Assembly (NCBI GenBank): GCA_022419385.1
Contig: JAJUBI010000001.1
Coordinates: 3,224,001 to 3,288,000, forward strand
Source: Paraconiothyrium sp. Pb-2020
Taxonomy: Eukaryota > Ascomycota > Dothideomycetes > Pleosporales > Didymosphaeriaceae
Length of the DNA stretch: 64,000 nucleotides
Reading direction: 5' to 3'
The notes beneath the pieces were generated by a model that saw only the letters and a program-made list of their open reading frames with translations, was not told where the DNA came from and ran no database searches. A program made the translations under genes and the position numbers. This document shows positions 56,270 through 64,000 of the stretch, one piece after another. Position 1 is the first letter of the stretch; every line of letters begins with the position of its first letter.

Positions 56270-57540
56270 GGCAGCTTTCCCTTGAACACCAAAACCAAGT
56301 CGACCCCCACTGCATGGCAGCCGGACTCCGCCACCTCCGCACCAAAAACCAATGACAATGCGACCAATGGACTGAAAGCTTGCCTGGCACTATTCATGCA
56401 CCGGAATATCCAAAGAGTTGCCGAACCTAGCGATGTCCTCCGTGTTCGGCGTCGGGTCCTCAGAATCCAAAACCGACTTTCCAGAATCCATGGAACTTGG
56501 ACCACGCAGCCTCTACGATAACCCTTCGACAAAATGCACATGTGGACGAGAAGTCTTGCGGGTAATACTACACGGAGCAAGCACGAAAGTCCTGTGGGGT
56601 TCTTTATTATGGCTTCGCTTCGGTAACTTCGGCGTCTGGTTTCCAGAAACCAAAAGGCTCGCGACATGGGGCCATTAAAGTTGTGCTGCGCAGCCTTTAC
56701 AATAAACCGTTCAACAAGAAGTACATGTGGACGAGAAGTCTTGCGGTCCATACTACACGGAGCGAGCACGAAAGTCCTGTGGGGACCTTTATTATGCCCT
56801 TGGTTCGGTGACTTGTCCTGACAAATTCAAAAGTGTGATCGAAGGTTGCGATGGGCGTCGGGGTTCAGCAATTTCTACAATAAAAGATGTTGATAACACT
56901 GGCTATGTGGACCGCACCTTCAATCGCCATGCTAAATGAGGCGGACACTCGAAAACATGTCAGTGTGGTCGAATGTGCGCTTCTGACAGCCTGCCCTCGG
57001 AATCCAAAGAACAATCCGGAACAAATTATGGGAAGTAGCCTTCGCTTTTTCCACGACAAGTTTAATGAGGCGATCGATATGTGGAGGCGAACGCGTACTT
57101 TCTATATCGCATGGGGCGGACACCAAATAGGCAGACCAACATTCCATGTGTCTGCGTTTGGAAATCTTGCCTTAGAGTCGCAAGTATTCTCATAGGACTA
57201 TATGAGAAGTGGGCTCCGCAGCCTCCACGATAAACGGCAATACATACGCGGAATGTAGAATGAAACGTTTCCCTCCACATCGCATGGAGTAGACACCAAA
57301 AGACGGATTCATTAGCTAATGTGTTCTGGGTTTGGAAACCTAGCCTCAGAATCGAAATCACTAAGCGTGAGATGTATGGGAAGTGCGCTTCGGCACCTGA
57401 ACACAAGGTCACACAATGACCTTTTCATGTGCACCAGAATCCTCCTTTATTTAATTCCATGGCGGGGGTGCACAAAAAAGGCGTAGATTGGCCGAATGGC
57501 GTCTGGTCGGCAGCTTTCCCTTCGGATCGAAAATCATACG
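56270..57540. repeat. degenerate tandem repeat array, unit about 178 bp
   Basis: Two short motifs alternate regularly. Motif A (CTTCGCCTNAGAATCCAAAA-like) occurs near 56288, 56466, 56648, 56830, 57004, 57180, 57351 and 57529, a spacing of 171-182 bp. Motif B (CGGAGCGANCACCAAAA-like) occurs near 56590, 56772, 56951, 57123, 57293 and 57472, about 120 bp after each A and 55 bp before the next A. Between B and A, and between A and B, longer blocks also match: CAGCCTCTACGATAA, CAGCCTTTACAATAA and CAGCCTCCACGATAA head three successive units, and the stretches around 56545-56600 and 56730-56785 are about 90 percent alike. Seven units are traceable. The unit is not a multiple of three and no open frame runs through. 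Confidence 0.8.
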
Positions 57541-60500
57541 AGACGCATGTATGGGGGTTGGACACCGAAAGTTATTCCATGGCAAAAATGTGTCCTCCTG
57601 GAGGCTTTCCTGAGACTAAAGCTCACCCAGTCTGCGCCATGCTTCTGTGCGGCTGGCAGCCTTTCCTTAGGAATATTGAAAGGTTGAAATAGACCTATCA
57701 TGAGAGTTGCATTCCAGAAAACGTTACCCACGGAGCTAAATGGGGTTTCACCTGCAGATTATTCGATACCAAAAACCCCGTCTCCAGTGACCCATGTCTC
57801 GGTTGGTCCGGGTGTACTCCTTAAGTACTTGGACTTTAAAAACTTTGTCTTGCTCGATTTATGTTGTTCGGCGTTGGGGTTTTGCTTGACTTAACGAAAC
57901 CAAACAATGTCTGGCTTCGTCCTGGAGCAGGTCGGAGAATCGAGAGTCCAAACCTTATTCTATAGTCAATATGTGGCTTGGCCCCGAAGCTTTCCTGGTA
58001 CCAAAAATGGTGGTACATCAAGGCATGTCCGGATCGGTCTGGGTCGAGGACTTCCAGTAACGCCAAAGACGCTTGTTGTGCCCCACTATGGAAGGTGGAT
58101 CCCAAGTCGAATCTTGATTTTTTGATGTTGCTCGTTGCTGGGTCTCTCCTTGAGACCAAAAACTGAAGGGTGTGTTTACATATCTGGTGCGGACCTTGTG
58201 TGAATCAATCGGCAATGCTCAAATAATAGCAACGGGAACCCATGGGGATCGGACACCAACATTCGAAGAAAGCTCAACATGTGCCTCCCCGCAAGCTCTG
58301 GCAATACTGAAATCCGTGCCATAACCATCGCATGGCTGGCTGGGTCTGGGTTTTCGTGGGAAACCAAAGTTACCGGAAATCAATGTACGGGGGCCGGGCT
58401 TCACGAATGCGGAGAGTTACATCCGATGTATCTTTCGACAGCCGCCTTGTATTCAAAAACGGAGTCTTGAATAACATGCCTGGTTCTCTCCTGGGCTTGG
58501 GACCTCTTCTTTAGTCACAGAACCACAGGACCTCAATTCATGGAAGTTGCGCTCCTAAAATCCCTAAATATAACTCAAATGTGTTAGTCGCCAAAACTTG
58601 CCTACAAACGACAATACCTTGGCCACCCTAACGATGTTTGGTCCGGACTGGGGCTGTGTCCTCTACCAAGGACCGAAAAGAAACGCGATGAAAGCCTGGC
58701 GAAAAATACATCAACCGAGACTATGTCTGAGTGCTTCCGGGAGCCTCCTATAGTCGAGGACTCACTGACGTGAACATGGATGTCTGGCTTGCTTGTTGGT
58801 CCCAGAGCCTTGGATGCTGCTAAAGGCATTACGGACTTTTCTTACGTTGGAGCCGGACTCTATAGACGCTGGTACCTGGACGCCATGCCCTTCCTCAAAA
58901 GGTGTGAAAGTGCGCGCATGTCCTGTCTGCGCCTGCGTAGGACTCCTTCTGGCAAGATCAATTTCTTTCCTGCGGATATCACAGGGGCCAGTCAGAAAAC
59001 TGCAGCGAACAAGTATTATGATGAGCGACCTGTTTGAGGCTTAGCCAGACAGAAAATTAACCAGTTGCTGTAGCCTCGCATGTCTGCTCTGTTCCGTTTC
59101 GGCCTTTCTACAAGATCCAAAATCCCACCCCACAGCGCTTCATGGGACGAGACTCTATAACGCTGTCATGAGGCGGTTATGTCTTGCGCCCTTGCAGGGT
59201 CCATCATGTCTGAAATAGACAACGGGACGTACCGATGTCCCGTCCGGCCCCGCCCTGCGTGACTACTCACGAACTTGCTGTGTCTTTCGCAACCTTCTTT
59301 GACGCTTTAGAGCTCGAAAATTACAAGGCGTGAATTTTCATGCGCCTGGAGCGGTGGACCGGACTCTAAGATGAATGTCTCTGTCACCATGCCGTTCCTC
59401 GCTTTGAGCTTCCCCAAGGATCGAAAAGTCGGGACGGGAACAACATGTCTGGGATACTTCTACGGCATGCATTATGCTACTTGCTCTATTCGCTCTCTGC
59501 TCACGATGCAATTCAATATAGTACGAAAGTTCGGTTATGGAAAAATCATGTGGCAGCACTTGTGCAGCAGATCCACAAAAAACTTGGTCCGTCTGCACGA
59601 TGGTGTTCGTGGCCGTTCGGTACTTTCTCGGGAGCAAAAGGAACAAAGGTCATTCTACATAAAGTGTTTTCTTCTTCACTTGTCTTCTCTCGCTACAACA
59701 TCCTCCCTTTGAGTCGAGCATCGAAATGATAATAGCAAGACATGATGTGGCGGCAGCCCTGGACTGCAACAAAACAGTGAGGGAGCATTCCTATGGGTGT
59801 GTTTATGGTTGCTTCTTCTTACTAAAAGCGGTCATTTGGCGTCTTATGCCTGCTTTGGTTCTGGGCTCGCTCACTGCCAGACACAACGCACTTCTCGGCG
59901 GCGAAGTACTCGAACACGACAATCACACGACTCATGTGGCAAGAAATTGATTCGGGATTCAAAAGTCTTTCAGTTGCTTACATGTTTTCGCGGGTGGAAC
60001 GTCGGAATTACAAATCCCATTCTGACTACAAAATGTCCGGTTTGGAGCTGTGTTTGAGAGCTTGCGACAAGATATCTCATGATCGGTGGATCACACTGAC
60101 AGAGCACTCGTCACGTCCGAAATGTGCTTTTTGTCTCCCCTATGTTGCTCGTCTCTGGGAGCTATTCAGAGACTGAAATGAGATTCATAGCAGGAAGTGT
60201 CTGTCCTATCCAGGGTGCCTTCACTTTCTACTGCGGTTTCCCTTTCTGGAAAACATCACCTCAGTGTTAATTGCTATGGAAATCTTGCGAGCAACCGTTT
60301 CGATTCAAAATTCAGTCCAGAGTAGCGCCATGTTGTCCCTGCCGGCGTCCTCCGAATCAAAAGAACACCGTCGGAATCTCCATGCCCCGTACACACGTCG
60401 AATTATATTACACTGCTTATCCTCCTTCAAGACACTGATCTTGCATTTCGCACCAAAAAGTGGCACGCACTGACTCGATGGAGGAGGATCTGTTACCGTC

Positions 60501-62760
60501 AACAACGTCTCAGCACTCAAACGTCTCGCTTGTCCTGAAAGCTTTCTCTCGGCCAAAAAATGGTGGTATGCCAATCCATGTTGGTCTCGAGTCTGTAAAC
60601 CCAAGTCTTGTTGTTCCTCTATCATGTTTCTCTTTTTACGACGTAGAACTCTGAGTTCAGTGGATCCAGGCCCGTGTGGCAGGATCGGTGAGGAGTTCCA
60701 ATACTCGCGGACCTATAGAAACATGTTGCGTCGAGGTTGAAAACGACAAGAGACACGAGCCATGAAGGAAGACCAGTCTTTGGACAACATATAGCATGTG
60801 CCGGGCTTCGAAAATGTTTCTCTCCGGATGCATGGTTCTGTCCGCGGAGTTCCTCCAAAAGTAATAGCAAGACATGTGATGTCTGGGGTCATCCTGTGAA
60901 TCGAGAACAAGTTCTATCACATTCATTATATTTCTCCCGTGTGTCAAAAGAACAAAAAGATGCGCATCATACGGCTGCGCGGGCGCTTGGGCGACAGACA
61001 TCTTGAGCCGGACTACGAAACTGGTCTTTTGTTAACTCCATGTTTCTGGCTCCGAGAGGTCTCAAAGAATGACGTGGTTTAATCCATGTGTAGTGTCGGT
61101 TAGGAGATCGCTATAAATCCAGACTTGTTGTGTTCAATCCGCTGAACTTCTTACAATCAGGTACAAATAGTCCTCAGATACCAACCTGAATCTGAGGTTC
61201 GAAAAGTGTCCCATCGGGATCTTATGTCGTGTTTGGTGGAGGGTATCTAAATATGACAAGCCAACACCGTATGAGTGGCAAGACTTTGGGGACCTTATCA
61301 AGGCAGATGGGAAGGGTTCATTTGCAACTCACTCCTTGCGACGCAGCACTAAATCGAGACTAAGTATACTCTATGTGCGGAGCCTTCCTTCCTGGGACCC
61401 TTATCTCGTTTGCCAAAAAATGCGAGCCTCACTGTCATGGTTGGAGTTTCTGGCTGCTTAAGTATACTTAAAGTTGAAGAAGAGGCTTGCTTCAAAACGG
61501 GAGTCTTTCTTATACATGCGTGTTCCTGTTCAACGCAGATATTTGGAAACATTGCCTTTCCGACCGTGCTACTGTTCTGAACATCTGGATATCGAAATCT
61601 TGCATCATGCTGCCATGGTACCCTGGGCCGGATGCCGCAAAGTCGCACTCCGAGATGTCTCAATTTATTCTACTTATCACCTTTCTTACACGTCAATGGT
61701 ACCAAACGCTTTCATAACACTATTCATGTTTCCCTTCCTGCCCCGTCCTCTCCAAGGAATCGACGAAGCCCTGCTTGGACATATCCTGCACGTGCTAGTA
61801 CTGGCGCTGGGACGCTACCTCTACATTTGCCGACCCTGTCTCGGAGATGTACTCGTGGATACTAGAACTTGTAATGCGAGCGTGAAATGAGTGCGCTGAA
61901 TTGTGTCTTCTATATTACGATCAAAAGTATGGCCAAACACACTATGGTGTTCCTCTCGGCATGTTTTACGATGATTGTCGCAGTCCAAAGAAAGAGCCAA
62001 GGCACCTCATGGCTGGACTCCGTTCCCCTCTGACATACAATCAAATCTTATCTGCCTTGGACTATGTTCTTCGCCTCTTTGCGCTCACCTTGATTCGTTT
62101 TAGATCGATAGATTCTGGTGTCATGACTAAGTTGGATCATGTATTTTAAACCTACAAAACTCGAAACGGATGTCGAGTACTTCCATACACCCATTTTCAC
62201 GAACCCTATCAAAACCGAAGAGAATTGCCGACCATGGGAATGTGCATCTCGATAGGGGGATATTGTGGTAGCCTCCCAAGATCGTGCAACGATATTCATG
62301 GTCCCTTTGTCCACATAGCCATCATTATGCGACACGATGAGCATGCCACGGGGAGGTGTATAAAAGCCTCATTTTCATCAACCGTTGTGTTCTTCACACA
62401 ACACGTCTGGTTGCTTCACTAAAAGCATCGAGACAGCATGGATATGGGGGTGCTAGGGCAGGTCTAAAATTCGATGCACAACTTCACTATGAAAGCTTCG
62501 GTGACTCTTTGACCAAAAAGGCTCAACCCAAGATTTAATACGTAGTACCATCGTGTGATGGTGGTGAAGATGTCACGGAAGGTATATAAAGGCGTCTTTT
62601 GTTGGATCATGTCTTTCTTCACACTACTACAAGACACTGTATGACTAAAAGTATAGCGACTTCCCAGGTATGGGAGTGCTCGGTTGGACTCCAAAATTCA
62701 GCAGCGACGAGAAGATGGGAGCTTGGGAGGCTGGTGAACAAGTAAAATACGCCTGGTTCA
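57541..62760. repeat. probable extension of the 178-bp repeat tract, strongly diverged
   Basis: Over 5 kb without a credible gene. Variants of both motifs keep recurring without fixed spacing, for example GGACACCGAAAG near 57565, CCTGGTACCAAAAATGG near 57999, TTGAGACCAAAAACTG near 58155, GGGAAACCAAAG near 58366, AAGGACCGAAAAG near 58672, CAAGATCCAAAATC near 59118, CAAGGATCGAAAAGTC near 59425, CGGCCAAAAAATGG near 60552 and GGACTCCAAAATTC near 62692. Short frames of 60-138 codons are scattered on both strands, none protein-like. I read this as the same array, broken by deletions and substitutions; the evidence is by eye only. Confidence 0.5.
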
Positions 62761-63285
62761 TGTTCATGTCTAACTGAGTCTATTGCACTCTACATTCGAC
62801 CGTTTGGCGACGCGGGCGCAGTTCAAAGTTGGTATGACTTATGGCTATGACTGGTAGACCGTTAGGATGCCTTGACTGCATATCCTCGACTGTGGAACTG
62901 TCTAGCCTATTGGAACGGATGATATCTCGCTTTTTGTAAAAAGCAGGTCATCTCTCGGCTAGTGTATGAGACTAATCCTATGCTATCTTTGATGGTAATG
63001 ATGAGCGTCAACACGAAGTGAAGCTGTATTCTTATGGGAAGCGCCACATAAATTATCACACTGGAAAAAGGTCGCTCTCACGCAGCTCCACCATTCCGTG
63101 CATGCCACGCAACGTAAGCAGCGTGCTCTATTAAGCAGTGCTGCGTTGACCAAACACAGTGAGGAAAGAATGTGGAACAATAATCCAATGAGCCGTTTTG
63201 CATCACCACTGTACGAATCTCCGACACGTTCATGTGATACGCTCAGCATAATTGATTTTGTGAAACAATCCCTTCATCAACCAAT
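62761..63285. other. intergenic, 3' flank of the BAHD gene
   Basis: No repeat motif or coding frame recognised here. Confidence 0.4.
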
Positions 63286-64000
63286 TCATCCAATATACTC
63301 AACATACTTCTCCCACTCCTCGCACCCCTCGCCCTCCCTCAACGTCTTCAAATCCTCCGGCAACAGCCCAGCCACAACATCCACACTGCCATCTCTCCCC
63401 TTCGGCAACAAGTACGCCAGCCCCCTCCCATCCGGCAAATTCGGTCTCCTCACGATATCCGGCTTCCCCAATCCGCTTTCCTCCCCAAAGTCCGCCTCGT
63501 AAATCCCATGCCCGACATGGCTCGTAAGCATGAGATCTGTTTCCGGGTTCATACTTGCGCCGTAGTTGATAGTCGTCTTGTCGTCCGTCGTTCGAAGCAA
63601 GTTTACTAAGCTTTTCAGCTGGTGGGGCGATGCATGTTCGATTAGGTTCTTGCGGAGGGCCGAGGCTACAGATGGGAGCGGGAGGCTTAGGAGCTCGGAT
63701 AGGGGGACGCGGGTCCACACGCACGTCACTGCGTGGCCGATGTAGCCGGCTGGCACGGGTGGGTCGAAGTGCGGTCTGCCGTTTACGGCGCGCACCAGAC
63801 CGCTTATAGAGGCGCCGGACAGGGAGCGACTGCGCACGAGATGCTTCCATATCAGCGCGGTTAGGATGTCGTCGGTCGAGAAGTACGGAGCGGTGTAGGC
63901 GTCACTTGAGTGAGTGTTTGATATCGGGGCCTTGGCCATTTCTTTCAGAGCGGTGATGCTGGATGCGGATATACGAAAACAGTGCCACGGGGCGTTGCCA
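63286..64000 (-). CDS. BAHD acyltransferase (trichothecene 3-O-acetyltransferase-like), C-terminal part
   Basis: About 238 codons, open to the window edge, so the N-terminus with the HxxxD catalytic motif lies outside. Within the window the frame reads WHCFRISASSITALKEMAKA, YFSTDDILTALIWKHLVRSR (the helix after the active site), VNGRPHFDPPVPAGYIGHAV, and the family's DFG motif as EADFGEESGLGKPD followed by RRP. The end, LPEDLKTLREGEGCEEWEKY with VEYIG, is typical of Tri101-like fungal transferases. The DFG motif continues with EE in place of the usual WG, a common variation. Such enzymes acetylate alcohols on terpenoids or other secondary metabolites using acetyl-CoA. Family call from motifs; substrate unknown. 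It borders the repeat tract. Confidence 0.82.
   Translation of the reverse strand, partial: GNAPWHCFRISASSITALKEMAKAPISNTHSSDAYTAPYFSTDDILTALIWKHLVRSRSLSGASISGLVRAVNGRPHFDPPVPAGYIGHAVTCVWTRVPLSELLSLPLPSVASALRKNLIEHASPHQLKSLVNLLRTTDDKTTINYGASMNPETDLMLTSHVGHGIYEADFGEESGLGKPDIVRRPNLPDGRGLAYLLPKGRDGSVDVVAGLLPEDLKTLREGEGCEEWEKYVEYIG

Noticed and set aside
61474..61890. 138-codon frame in the repeat tract (longest there)
   Set aside because: Not continued by splicing, no motif, and it lies among diverged repeat copies.
56270..62760. CRISPR array or coding repeat protein as explanation of the 178-bp periodicity
   Set aside because: Repeats are long, degenerate and without unique spacers of equal size, the organism is eukaryotic, and 178 is not a multiple of three with stops in all frames.
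56270..62760. Transposable element
   Set aside because: No transposase or reverse-transcriptase motif, no terminal inverted or long terminal repeats, and no target-site duplication could be seen by eye.

Overview
The window is a nuclear segment from a filamentous ascomycete, most probably a Dothideomycete. Genes are split by many short introns (mostly 47-60 bp) with GT..AG ends and CTRAC-like branch sites. Housekeeping genes sit on both strands without operons. Several proteins match families typical of filamentous ascomycetes, including a serine-rich membrane protein, a PNS1-type transporter opening with MFSEYASKFL, a RabX-like GTPase and small secreted proteins. Splice junctions were built by hand from reading-frame continuity and splice motifs; no search was run.

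Layout. 0-9.2 kb: the 3' end of TRM9 (tRNA wobble-uridine methyltransferase), RCE1 (CAAX protease), a serine-rich membrane protein, two doubtful small genes around a hexanucleotide microsatellite, and TIF6 (eIF6). 9.9-19.4 kb: an ESS-2/Bis1 splicing-factor homologue, a large nuclear coiled-coil protein and a four-helix membrane protein. 21.4-30.1 kb: RAD23, ATIC (purine synthesis), a frame-disrupted Nudix hydrolase and an aquaporin. 31.9-39.6 kb: EMC7, a small secreted protein, complex I NUO78 and ATP synthase beta (ATP2), the last two being neighbouring oxidative-phosphorylation genes on the same strand. 40.3-48.7 kb: two lineage-specific hypothetical genes in head-to-head orientation, gamma-tubulin complex SPC97/GCP2, and a secreted SH3-like small protein. 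49.7-55.9 kb: a single-pass surface protein, a PNS1/CTL transporter and a Rab GTPase. 56-62.8 kb: a gene-empty tract built at least partly from a degenerate repeat of about 178 bp. 63.3 kb to the end: the C-terminal part of a BAHD (trichothecene-acetyltransferase-like) enzyme running off the window.

Two things stand out. First, the 56-63 kb tract is a satellite-like array with an internal two-motif structure; its unit is not a multiple of three, so it is not a decayed repeat protein. Second, several genes (Nudix, ESS-2, the 11.9-15.2 kb gene, aquaporin) keep convincing protein similarity across frame changes that fall on, or can be placed at, short C or G runs. The core genes TIF6, RAD23, ATIC, NUO78, ATP2, SPC97 and the PNS1-like gene are intact. 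This fits uncorrected homopolymer indels in the assembly better than gene decay, but both remain open.
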